64,000 bases of DNA, taken from Microbacterium sp. No. 7. Its GTDB lineage: Bacteria; Actinomycetota; Actinomycetes; Actinomycetales; Microbacteriaceae. Where the stretch lies: positions 2,356,001 through 2,420,000 of the forward strand of contig NZ_CP012697.1 in the NCBI RefSeq assembly GCF_001314225.1. Reading direction: 5' to 3'. Made by a program: the position numbers and the translations under genes. Below the pieces are notes generated by a model, which had not been told where the DNA came from, did not search any database, and saw only the letters and a list, made by a program, of their open reading frames with translations. Shown here in pieces: positions 54,815 to 63,156 of the stretch. The number at the start of each line of letters is the position of its first letter. Positions within the stretch are counted from its first letter, which is position 1.

Positions 54815-57807
54815 CCGTAGAAGAGCTTCTCGAACACGCGGCGGGCGCGGCGGGCGGCGCGCAGCCAGTCCTCCTCGACGAGGGTCGCCGACCGCGGCGG
54901 GTAGTCGAGCAGCCGGCCGATGCCGTCGAGCTTCGCGCGATCGGTCGGGAGCACGTCGCTCGTCTGCCCCGACAGCAGCGTGTTCGCCGAGCGGAGCCGG
55001 CTGGCGAGCCGCCACGCCGTCGCGAGCCGCTCGGCCGCGGCGTCGGGCACGAGCCCCGCCTCGCGGGCCGCCTCCAGCGCGCCGAGCGTCGACGTCGTGC
55101 GCAGGCCCGGCACCCGGTCGGCGTGTGCGAGCTGCAGCGACTGCACCAGCCATTCGACGTCGCTCAGGCCGCCCGGGCCGAGCTTGAGATGCCGCGAGCG
55201 ATCCACGCCCTGCGGCAGGCGCTCGCTCTCCACCCGCGCCTTGATGCGCTTGATCTCGCGCAGATCGCCGACGGCGATGTTCTCCGGGTAGCGCACCGTG
55301 TCGGCGAGCCGCATGAACCGGTCGATCAGGGTCACGCTGCCCGCCACGCCCCGCGCCCGCAGCAGCGCCTGCGCCTCCCACGACAGCGACCAGCGCTCGT
55401 AGTACGACGCATAGGACTCGATGGAGCGCACGAGCGGCCCGTTGCGGCCCTCCGGTCGCAGATCGGCGTCGAGCTCGAACGGCAGGCGCGGATCGTCGGA
55501 GTGCTCGCGCAGGCCCGCGACGAGACGCTGGGAGAGCTGGTGCGCGCGCTCGGGATCGATCCCGTTCGGATCGTAGACGTAGAGCACGTCGGCGTCCGAG
55601 CCGAACCCGAGCTCCGACCCGCCGAACCGGCCCATCGCGACGACGGCGAACTGCAGCGCGGCATCCTCGGGAGGCACGACCTCGCGGCGCACGGCGCGCA
55701 GGGTCGCCTGGATCGTGACCTCGCTGATCGTGGTCAGCGCCTCGGCGAGGTCGTCGATCGTGATCCGGCCGATCAGGCTCGTCAGGGCCAGTCTCAGCAG
55801 CTCGCGCCGGCGCAGCACGCGCACGGCCTTCATCGCGTCCCGGATCGTCTGGTGGCGTCCCTGGATCGCGCGGGCCTCCTCCTCCAGCTGCACGCCGCTG
55901 CGCGGCTGCAGCTGCTCCTCGGCGTCGAGCCAGGCGACGGAGTCGGGGATCCACTCCATGAGCTCCCCGACGTAGCGCGATCCCGACAGCACCCTCGTCA
56001 GCCGCTCGGCGGCGCCCGAGGAGTCGCGCAGGATGCGGAGGAACCACGGGGTGTCCCCCAGCCGGTCGCTCACGCGCCGGAACGCGAGCAGGCCGTAGTC
56101 GGGGTCGACGCCGTCGGCGAACCACCGGATCATGACCGGCATGAGGTGCCGCTGGATCGACGCCTTGCGGCTGAGCCCCTCGGTCAGCGCGCCCATGTGG
56201 CGCAGCGTGCCCGCGGGATCGCGGAAGCCGATGGCCGCGAGACGGTCGTGCGCCTGCTGCGGCGAGAGCGTCTGCTCGTCGGCCGGGAGTGCCGCGACGG
56301 CCGACAGCAGCGGCCGGTAGAAGAGGCGCACGTGGATCTCGCGCACCTCGCGCTTGATCTGCTCCCACAGCTCCCACACGGCCTCGCCCGAGTCGGCCAG
56401 ACCCGACGCGCGCGCGAGGACGCGCCGCCCCTCGTCGTCGCGGGGCATGAGGTGCGTGCGACGCAGGCCGGCGAGCTGCATGCGGTGCTCGAGCACCCGC
56501 AGCGTGCGGTAGTCCTGCGCGAACGTCGCGCCCTCGGCACGGCCCACGTAGCCCTCCGCGACCAGGGCCTCGAGCGCGGGCAGCGTGCCGCGCTGGCGGA
56601 TCGTGTCGTCGGAGAGCCCGTGCACGAGCTGCAGCAGCTGCACCGTGAACTCGATGTCGCGGATGCCGCCGGGTCCGAGCTTGATCTGGTGGGCGACGTC
56701 GTCGGCCGGGATGTGGTCGGTGACGCGCTCGCGCATGCGCTGCACGCTGTCGACGAAGTTCTCGCGGGCCGCGCTCGTCCACACCTTGGGCTGCACGGCG
56801 GCGACGTAGCGCTCGCCGAGCTCGACGTCGCCCGCGATGGGCCGTGCCTTGAGCAGCGCCTGGAACTCCCAGCTCTTCGCCCAGCGCTCGTAGTAGGCGA
56901 TGTGCGAGTCGAGACTGCGCACGAGCGCGCCCTGCTTGCCCTCGGGGCGCAGGTTGGGATCGACCTCCCACAGCGGCGGCTCGCGCTCGATGTCGCTGAT
57001 GCCGCGCATCGTCTGCACGGCGAGCCGTGTCGCGATGTCGATGACCCTGCTCTCGCCGAGCGACTCGATCGTCGCGTCGTCGGCGCCGCCGACGAAGATC
57101 ACGTCGACGTCGCTGACGTAGTTGAGCTCGCGTGCGCCGGTCTTGCCCATGCCGATGATGGCGAGCTCGGTCGCCGCCACCTGGTCGCGGGGGAAGAGCC
57201 CGATGCCCGCGCCGCTCGACGACACCTTCGTGCGCGCGACGTGCAGCGACGCGTCGAGGGCCGCTCCCGCGGCATCCGCGAGGCACGCCGCGACGTCCGC
57301 GAGCACGTCGACGGCCGACGGCGCGGAGAGGTCGAACACGGCGATGCGCGCGAGCAGGCGACGGTATCGCACCCGCAGGGCGACACACGCCTCCTCCGCG
57401 CCGCTCTCGGCGAAGCCGTCGTCGCCGGCCCCGACCGCGTCGCGCAGCTCGTCGCGCAGCTCCTGCTCGCTCGGCAGGGTGGTGTCGCCGTCGGCGAGGT
57501 GCGCGAGCTCGGCCGGGTTGCGCAGGTAGAAGTCGGCGAACCCCCGCGAGGCGCCGAGCAGGCGCCAGAGGGACGCCCCCCGTCGGGCCACCGCGTATCC
57601 CACGACGTCGCCGTCGCGCCGGGCCACCTTCACGAGCGCCTCGAGCACGGCGTCGGGGTCGGCGGCGAGCTCGGCGTGCGCGAGGATCTCCTCGCGATCG
57701 CGTCCGATCAGCTCCGTGAGCTCGGTCAGCAGCTCGTCGGCGCGTGTCAGGTCGCCGAAGCCCAGCCGTGCCAGAAGCGTCCGCGATGACGCGCGTTCTC
57801 GGGTCAT
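54811..57807 (-). CDS. glnE: Bifunctional glutamine synthetase adenylyltransferase/adenylyl-removing enzyme
   Basis: 998 residues with two nucleotidyltransferase domains. N-terminal deadenylylase: IIGMGKTGARELNYVSDVDVIFV (about 218-240). C-terminal adenylylase: MGRFGGSELGFGSDADVLYVYD (about 720-741). It adds or removes AMP on Tyr402 of GlnA1 according to nitrogen status. Begins 7 bp after the glnA2 stop, so they share a transcript. ATG start; no ribosome site stronger than GAGCACGCC is seen. Confidence 0.96.
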   Translation of the reverse strand: MTRERASSRTLLARLGFGDLTRADELLTELTELIGRDREEILAHAELAADPDAVLEALVKVARRDGDVVGYAVARRGASLWRLLGASRGFADFYLRNPAELAHLADGDTTLPSEQELRDELRDAVGAGDDGFAESGAEEACVALRVRYRRLLARIAVFDLSAPSAVDVLADVAACLADAAGAALDASLHVARTKVSSSGAGIGLFPRDQVAATELAIIGMGKTGARELNYVSDVDVIFVGGADDATIESLGESRVIDIATRLAVQTMRGISDIEREPPLWEVDPNLRPEGKQGALVRSLDSHIAYYERWAKSWEFQALLKARPIAGDVELGERYVAAVQPKVWTSAARENFVDSVQRMRERVTDHIPADDVAHQIKLGPGGIRDIEFTVQLLQLVHGLSDDTIRQRGTLPALEALVAEGYVGRAEGATFAQDYRTLRVLEHRMQLAGLRRTHLMPRDDEGRRVLARASGLADSGEAVWELWEQIKREVREIHVRLFYRPLLSAVAALPADEQTLSPQQAHDRLAAIGFRDPAGTLRHMGALTEGLSRKASIQRHLMPVMIRWFADGVDPDYGLLAFRRVSDRLGDTPWFLRILRDSSGAAERLTRVLSGSRYVGELMEWIPDSVAWLDAEEQLQPRSGVQLEEEARAIQGRHQTIRDAMKAVRVLRRRELLRLALTSLIGRITIDDLAEALTTISEVTIQATLRAVRREVVPPEDAALQFAVVAMGRFGGSELGFGSDADVLYVYDPNGIDPERAHQLSQRLVAGLREHSDDPRLPFELDADLRPEGRNGPLVRSIESYASYYERWSLSWEAQALLRARGVAGSVTLIDRFMRLADTVRYPENIAVGDLREIKRIKARVESERLPQGVDRSRHLKLGPGGLSDVEWLVQSLQLAHADRVPGLRTTSTLGALEAAREAGLVPDAAAERLATAWRLASRLRSANTLLSGQTSDVLPTDRAKLDGIGRLLDYPPRSATLVEEDWLRAARRARRVFEKLFYG

Positions 57808-57814
57808 GGCGTGC

Positions 57815-59152
57815 TCAGAGCATCTCCAGGTTGCTCTTCAGCTCGAACGGGGTGACCTGAGCACGGTACTCCTGCCACTCGCGGCGCTTGTTCAGGAGCA
57901 CGTAGTTGAAGACCTGCTCGCCGAGCGTCTCGGCGACCAGCTCCGACTCCTCCATCGCTGCGAGAGCCTGGTCGAGGCTCGCCGGCAGCGGCTTGTAGCC
58001 GAGCGCGCGCCGCTCCGACTCCGTCAGCGACCAGACGTTGTCCTCCGCCTCGGGGGGCAGCTCGTACCCCTCCTCGATGCCCTTGAGACCGGCCGCCAGC
58101 AGCAGGGCGAACGCGAGATACGGGTTGGCCGCCGAGTCGAGCGCACGGTACTCGACGCGCACCGACTGCCCCTTGCCCGGCTTGTACATCGGCACGCGCA
58201 CGAGGGCGGAACGGTTGTTGTGACCCCAGCAGATGAAGCTCGGCGCCTCGTCGCCGCCCCAGAGCCGCTTGTAGGAGTTGACGAACTGGTTCGTCACGGC
58301 GGCGACCTCGTTGGCGTGGCGGAGCAGGCCCGCGATGAACTGCCGGCCGGTCTGCGAGAGCTGGTACTGCGCGCCCTCCTGGTAGAACGCGTTCGTGTCG
58401 CCCTCGAACAGCGACATGTGCGTGTGCATGCCGCTGCCCGGCTGGCCGCTGATCGGCTTGGGCATGAACGTCGCGTAGACGCCCTGCTCGATCGCGACCT
58501 CCTTGACGACCGTGCGGAAGGTCATGATGTTGTCCGCGGTCGCGAGGGCGTCGGCGTAGCGCAGGTCGATCTCGTTCTGCCCCGGGCCGCCCTCGTGGTG
58601 GCTGTACTCGACGGAGATGCCGAGATCTTCGAGCATGCGCACCGAGCGCCGGCGGAAGTCGTGCGCCGTGCCGCCCGGCACGTTGTCGAAGTAGCCGGCC
58701 GAGTCGACCGGCTCCGGGCCGTCGGGGCCGTACGACGACGACTTCAGCAGGTAGAACTCGATCTCGGGATGCGTGTAGAACGTGAAGCCCGCCTCGGCCG
58801 CGCGCGCGAGGCTGCGCTTGAGCACGTTGCGCGGATCGGCGACCGCGGGCTGCCCGTCGGGCGTCGTGATGTCGCAGAACATGCGGGCGGTCGGGTCGAC
58901 CTCGCCGCGCCACGGCAGCGTCTGGAACGTCGTCGGGTCGGGGTGCGCGAGCAGGTCGGACTCGTACGAGCGCGTGAGGCCCTCGATGGCGGAGCCGTCG
59001 AAGCCCAGCCCCTCGGCGAACGCCCCCTCGACCTCGGCCGGCGCGATCGCGACGGATTTCAGGGTGCCGATGACATCCGTGAACCAGAGGCGCACGAACT
59101 TCACGCCTCGCTCCTCGATCATTCGCAGGACGAAATCACGCTGCTTGTCCAT
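57815..59152 (-). CDS. glnA2: Glutamine synthetase, second type I paralogue
   Basis: 445 residues. GFDGSAIEGLTRSYESD (about 50-66), HPEIEFYLL (about 131), QPGSGMHTHMSLF (about 233-245) and NRSALVRVPMYKPGKG (about 308). Shorter than GlnA1 and without its [10 protein letters not shown] adenylylation text; the matching position reads EEGYELPPEAEDN, so GlnE regulation is doubtful. Role in mycobacteria is minor, and other members act on polyamines. Co-transcribed with glnE. Confidence 0.92.
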   Translation of the reverse strand: MDKQRDFVLRMIEERGVKFVRLWFTDVIGTLKSVAIAPAEVEGAFAEGLGFDGSAIEGLTRSYESDLLAHPDPTTFQTLPWRGEVDPTARMFCDITTPDGQPAVADPRNVLKRSLARAAEAGFTFYTHPEIEFYLLKSSSYGPDGPEPVDSAGYFDNVPGGTAHDFRRRSVRMLEDLGISVEYSHHEGGPGQNEIDLRYADALATADNIMTFRTVVKEVAIEQGVYATFMPKPISGQPGSGMHTHMSLFEGDTNAFYQEGAQYQLSQTGRQFIAGLLRHANEVAAVTNQFVNSYKRLWGGDEAPSFICWGHNNRSALVRVPMYKPGKGQSVRVEYRALDSAANPYLAFALLLAAGLKGIEEGYELPPEAEDNVWSLTESERRALGYKPLPASLDQALAAMEESELVAETLGEQVFNYVLLNKRREWQEYRAQVTPFELKSNLEML

Positions 59153-59185
59153 GGCACCCTCTCCGACGCGGAACTGACTCTCAGA

Positions 59186-59413
59186 CTATCGGCCTTCGGC
59201 GTCCTTTCCGCCCGTCGCGCCGCCCGAGCCCCACGCGTCCTCGCGCGCCTCCTCCTCGGCCCACGCCCGCGACCGCTCCGCGATCACCTCGGGCGCGCGC
59301 GCCGCCTCCTCGGCGGTGTCGAACGGGCCGGCGCGCTCCACCGAGGGCGACTCGAACCCTCGCTCGACGGCGCCCGTCGTGAGGTTGTACCAGTACTTCT
59401 CCTCGCCGCCCAT
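59186..59413 (-). CDS. Small SPOR-like protein
   Basis: 75 residues. KYWYNLTTGAVERGFESPSVERAGPFDTAEEAARAPEVI has the style of a minimal SPOR-type or methionine-aminopeptidase-neighbour protein common in Microbacteriaceae. Glu/Ala-rich C-terminus. ATG preceded by AAGGAG. Possibly first gene of the glnA2-glnE transcript (33-bp gap). Function unknown. Confidence 0.65.
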   Translation of the reverse strand: MGGEEKYWYNLTTGAVERGFESPSVERAGPFDTAEEAARAPEVIAERSRAWAEEEAREDAWGSGGATGGKDAEGR

Positions 59414-59498
59414 GGGGTGCTCCTTGCTGCCGGCCGCCCGCGGGGCGCGAACGGGATGTTCTTCCTGCGATCCTAGTCAGCGCGGGCCGGTTGCTGAC

Positions 59499-59504
59499 TA
59501 GGCT
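59499..59504 (+). promoter_or_regulatory. -10 box of ppgK
   Basis: TAGGCT, seven nt before the ATG at 59512. Confidence 0.5.
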
Positions 59505-59511
59505 CTCTGGC

Positions 59512-60270
59512 ATGACGAACGCAACGCGCGCCGTGGGTGTGGACATCGGTGGGACGGGCATCAAGGGAGCCCTGGTCGATCTCGAGTCGGGACAGCTCCT
59601 GACGAAGCGGATCAAAGTGCCGACGCCGAAGGGCGCCGAGCCCGACGACGTGCTCGCCGCGGTCAAGATCGTGCTCGAGACGATCGGCGTGACCGACGAC
59701 GACGTCCCGCTCGGCGTGGCCTTCCCGGCGATCGTCAAGCGCGGTCGCACGATGTCGGCGGCGAACGTCGCGAAGACCTGGATCGGCTTCGACGCCGAGA
59801 CGTTCTTCGAGGAGGGACTGGGCCGCGAGATCCACTTCGCCAACGACGCCGACGTCGCCGGCGTCGCCGAGCAGCGCTACGGCGCCGCGCGCGACGTCGA
59901 GGGGCTCGTCATGCTGACGACGCTCGGCACCGGCATCGGCACCGCGCTGCTCCACGACGGCCGGCTGATCCCCAACTGCGAGCTGGGCCACCTGGAGAAG
60001 AGCGGCCTCGAGGGCGACGCGGAGCGCTGGGCGGCCTATTCGGCGATGGAGCGCGAGGAGCTGTCGTTCGCCGACTGGGCGCCGCGCCTGCAGTGGTACT
60101 ACTCGCACCTGGAGTTCCTGCTCAGCCCCGACCTGTTCATCGTCGGCGGCGGCGTGTCCAAGCACGCCGACAAGTTCCTTCCGCTGCTCGACCTGAAGAC
60201 GCCGATCGTGCCGGCGGTGCACCGCAACAACGCCGGCATCATCGGCGCCGCGGCGCTCTCGGCCTCGTGA
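59512..60270 (+). CDS. ppgK: Polyphosphate glucokinase
   Basis: 252 residues. ROK-type phosphate loop GVDIGGTGIKGALVD (about 7-21), AFPAIVKRG, NDADVAGVAE (about 112-121), TTLGTGIGTAL (about 139-149), and the ppgK-specific ELGHLEKSG. It phosphorylates glucose with polyphosphate or ATP, typical of actinobacteria. ATG at 59512, seven nt after TAGGCT, so leaderless. RNase P RNA is encoded on the other strand 33 bp downstream. Confidence 0.95.
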   Translation: MTNATRAVGVDIGGTGIKGALVDLESGQLLTKRIKVPTPKGAEPDDVLAAVKIVLETIGVTDDDVPLGVAFPAIVKRGRTMSAANVAKTWIGFDAETFFEEGLGREIHFANDADVAGVAEQRYGAARDVEGLVMLTTLGTGIGTALLHDGRLIPNCELGHLEKSGLEGDAERWAAYSAMEREELSFADWAPRLQWYYSHLEFLLSPDLFIVGGGVSKHADKFLPLLDLKTPIVPAVHRNNAGIIGAAALSAS

Positions 60271-60303
60271 GACGCGACGCTCCGGGGCAGGGCCGCCTGG
60301 AGC

Positions 60304-60678
60304 GGGGACGAATGGGCCGGCCTGTACGCCGGGTTCTGTTCCGGGGCTGACGCCCCTTCGACGGTCATCTCTCTCGGCGACGCGTTGCCGCGGCGCTCCA
60401 GCGGCCTACCCGGGGACTCGGCGGGCCGCGTCGGCATCCCCTGTCTGGCCTTGCTCCGGGCGAGGTTTGCCCTGCGGATCGTGTCACCACGATCCCGGTG
60501 GTCTCTTACACCACCCTTTCACCCTTACCGGGGCTCGCGCCCCGGCGGTCTGCTCTCTGTGGCACTGTCTCGCGGATTGCTCCGGGTGGGTGTTACCCAC
60601 CGCCCTGCCCTGCGGAGCCCGGACGTTCCTCGGTGCGGTGACCCGCCACGCGACCGTCCAGCCGACCCATTCGTCCCC
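60304..60678 (-). ncRNA. rnpB: RNase P RNA, class A
   Basis: About 375 nt on the minus strand. The highly conserved GAGGAACGUCCGGGCUCC lies at 60631-60614 and the 3' conserved ACAGAACCCGGCGUACA at 60339-60323. The 5' and 3' ends pair as P1 through GGGGACGAATGGG (60678-60666) and its complement (60316-60304), 13 bp perfect. It is the catalytic RNA that trims tRNA 5' ends. Boundaries are from the pairing, not from mapping. The 5' end directly follows the stop codon of the polymerase gene. Confidence 0.95.
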
Positions 60679-62385
60679 TCATTCTAGAAGCGCCTTGCCG
60701 GCATCGCGCGAGATGCGCAGGTCGAGCGGGAAGTCGACGGGGAACGTGCCGAAGAGCAGGCGGGTCGCGGCGTCCGCGGCATCGCGCACGGCCTGCGCCG
60801 CGAGCTCGGCCTGCTCCTCCGGCGCGTGCAGCACGATCTCGTCGTGCAGGAAGAACGCGAGATGCGCGCGGCCGCCGAGCGCGACGCCCGACAGCGGCGC
60901 ACGCCGGTCCTCGGGCACGACCGGCAGCGCCGCGAGGCGGCCGCGCAGGTCGGCGAGCCAGGCCAGGGCCCACTCCGCCGCCGTGCCCTGCACGACGAAG
61001 TTGCGCGTGAACCGGCCGCGGTCGCGCGCGGCCCGCACGGCGCGGGCGCGATCGGCGTCGTCGGCGTCGGGATCCGCGGCGCGCTGCTGCACCCGGTGCC
61101 ACGAGGCCGGCGGAGGCGGGGCCGACCGGCCGAGCCACGTCGAGACGACGCCGCCCTCCTCCCCCACGCGCGCGGCCTCGTCGACGAGCGCCATCGCGCG
61201 AGGATAGGCCCGCCGCAGCGCGGGGACGAGCCGGCCGCTGTCGCCGGTCGTGCCGCCGTACATCGCCCCGAGCACGGCGATCTTCGCCTCCTGGCGCGTG
61301 CCCACCACCCCTGATGCGACGATGCCCTGGTACAGGTCGGTGCCGCGCGCCGCGTCCGCGAGCGCGAGATCGCCCGACATCGCGGCGAGCACGCGCGGCT
61401 CGAGCTGTGCGACGTCGGCGACGACGAGCAGCCAGCCCTCGTCGGCGCGCACGGCGGGCCGGAGCTGCCGCGGAAGCTGCAGCGCGCCGCCGCCCGACGA
61501 GGCCCAGCGCCCGGTCACGACCCCGCCCGGCACGTAGACGGGGCGGAACCGCCCGCCGCCGGCCCATTCGTCGAGCCAGTTCCACCCGTTCGCCGATTCC
61601 AGGCGCGTGAGCCTCTTGTACTCCAGCAGCGGTGCGACGACGGGATGATCGTGCTCGGCGAGCTCCCACCGGCTCGTCGACGAGGCGAGCACCCCGACGC
61701 GATGCAGCGCCCGCAGCAGCTTCGGCTGCGAGTCCAGGCTCGCCTGCGGATCGCCGAGCAGCTCGCGGATGCGTGTCGCGAGCTCCTCCGCGCGCGGTGC
61801 GTGCGACCCGGGGCCGGGCCGCCCGCCCAGCACGTCGGTGAGGATCGCCTCGTGCACGCCGCGATCCCACGGCACCCCCGCGGCGTGCAGCTCGGCGGCG
61901 ACGAGGGCGCCGGCCGACTCCGCGGCGAGCAGCAGGCGCAGCCGGCCGGGGTCGCGCGATCCGTCGACGGCCGCCTGCTGGCGGGCGAACTCCGCGAGCA
62001 CCTCGTCGACGCGGTCGGGGATCCCGGGCGCGAGCTCGTCGAGCTCGAACAGCGCGGGCGACGGCGCGCCGGACACCGTGCTCGGCCCGGCGTCCCACGC
62101 CGTGGCCGCGCGCAGCGGCGGCGCGTCCACCAGGGCGCTGTCGCGGAGGATGGCGTGACTCAGCCGGAGATCGCGGCACCGCGCCAGCGTCATGCCGGCG
62201 TCGAGCAGTGCGGGATACCACTGCGCGGTGTCGTTCCACACCGGCCGCACGTCGTCGCCGAGCGCCGACGGCAGTTCGGCGAGGGCGACGCGCCGGCGCG
62301 CCTGCTCGGCACCGCGCCCGTCGACCGTGACGAGCACGGCTCCGTCGTCGTCGCGCGCGACGATCGTCCACGGCGGCGCGCTCAT
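60679..62385 (-). CDS. Family A DNA polymerase-like protein (bifunctional 3'-5' exonuclease/polymerase type)
   Basis: 568 residues, shorter than PolA and lacking a 5' nuclease domain. C-terminal polymerase motifs: A VVADVAQLEPRVLAAMSGD (about 312-330), B RQEAKIAVLGAMYGG (about 352-366), C FLHDEIVLHAP (about 512-522). The N-terminal part is exonuclease-like but degenerate. This stand-alone type is common in actinobacteria; role in repair is presumed. ATG at 62385. Lies 13 bp after the zinc-ribbon gene and ends at the start of rnpB. Confidence 0.85.
   Translation of the reverse strand: MSAPPWTIVARDDDGAVLVTVDGRGAEQARRRVALAELPSALGDDVRPVWNDTAQWYPALLDAGMTLARCRDLRLSHAILRDSALVDAPPLRAATAWDAGPSTVSGAPSPALFELDELAPGIPDRVDEVLAEFARQQAAVDGSRDPGRLRLLLAAESAGALVAAELHAAGVPWDRGVHEAILTDVLGGRPGPGSHAPRAEELATRIRELLGDPQASLDSQPKLLRALHRVGVLASSTSRWELAEHDHPVVAPLLEYKRLTRLESANGWNWLDEWAGGGRFRPVYVPGGVVTGRWASSGGGALQLPRQLRPAVRADEGWLLVVADVAQLEPRVLAAMSGDLALADAARGTDLYQGIVASGVVGTRQEAKIAVLGAMYGGTTGDSGRLVPALRRAYPRAMALVDEAARVGEEGGVVSTWLGRSAPPPPASWHRVQQRAADPDADDADRARAVRAARDRGRFTRNFVVQGTAAEWALAWLADLRGRLAALPVVPEDRRAPLSGVALGGRAHLAFFLHDEIVLHAPEEQAELAAQAVRDAADAATRLLFGTFPVDFPLDLRISRDAGKALLE
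60681..60686 (-). promoter_or_regulatory. Candidate -10 box of rnpB
   Basis: TAGAAT on the minus strand, inside the last codons and stop of the polymerase gene, about seven nt from the expected 5' end of rnpB. Confidence 0.5.
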
Positions 62386-62398
62386 CGCGCCGCCCGCG

Positions 62399-63130
62399 TC
62401 ACAGCCCGGATTCCTCGGTGCGCACCAGGATGCAGCCGCACTCGGGGCACAGGACGACGTCGTCGTCGGCCGCTTCCGCGAGCCCGCGCAGGTCGCTTCC
62501 CGACAGCACCATGTGGCATCCGCCGCACGTGCGGCGCGCGAGCAGCCCCGCACCGGTGCCGCGCGCGGCGATCCGCTCGTACTGCGCGAGCAGGTCGGCG
62601 GCGATCGACTGCGCGATCGCGCCGCGGTCGCGCGTGGCCTGCTCGTGCAGCGCGGTCGCCTCGGCCACGGACGCCTTCGCCTCGGCGCTCAGCCGGGCGC
62701 CCTCCTCGTTGGTCGTGGCGATCACGGCCTGCTGCGCCGCCACCGCGGCATCCGCCTCTTCGAGCCGCTCCATGACGACCAGCTCGGCGTCCTCGAGGTC
62801 GGACGTGCGCTTGGCGAGCGACGCGAGCTCGTGCTCCAGCCCCTGGGCGTCCTTCGGGTTCGAGGTCGTCGCGAGGCGCTGACGGTCGCGCTCGACGCGC
62901 GCCGCGACGAGGGCGACGTCGGCCTCGAGGCGCTTCAGCTCGGCCTGGGCGTCGTCGCGCTCGCCGAGCAGGCGCGACAGCTCGGCCGACTGCGTCTGGC
63001 GCTGGGCGATGAGCTCCTGCACCCGCGCCGCCTGCGCGGGATTGCGGCGCGCATGGTCGGCGCGCTGGATCGCGGCGTCCAGTTCGGCGAGGTCGAGGAG
63101 GCGACGCTGGTCGGCGGGGCTGGCTTTCAC
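62399..63130 (-). CDS. C4-type zinc ribbon protein with coiled coil (DUF164)
   Basis: 243 residues. Long heptad-like alpha-helical region (about 10-175), then a zinc ribbon CGGCH (about 202-206) and CPECG (about 230-234). Matches the zf-RING_7/DUF164 family found in actinobacteria and chlamydiae; binding to nucleic acid or ribosome is proposed but not known. GTG start; TAGGTT-n6-GTG suggests leaderless, but GGAGAC also serves as a ribosome site. Confidence 0.85.
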   Translation of the reverse strand: MKASPADQRRLLDLAELDAAIQRADHARRNPAQAARVQELIAQRQTQSAELSRLLGERDDAQAELKRLEADVALVAARVERDRQRLATTSNPKDAQGLEHELASLAKRTSDLEDAELVVMERLEEADAAVAAQQAVIATTNEEGARLSAEAKASVAEATALHEQATRDRGAIAQSIAADLLAQYERIAARGTGAGLLARRTCGGCHMVLSGSDLRGLAEAADDDVVLCPECGCILVRTEESGL

Positions 63131-63156
63131 GTCTCCAACCTATCTCGCCGCACCGG

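Noticed and set aside
54775..57789. About 1000-codon open frame antisense to glnE
   Set aside because: GC-rich shadow frame full of Arg, Ala and Pro with no motif; the minus strand has full-length GlnE.
60385..60687. 100-codon open frame on the plus strand
   Set aside because: It lies across RNase P RNA, whose conserved sequence and pairing explain the region.
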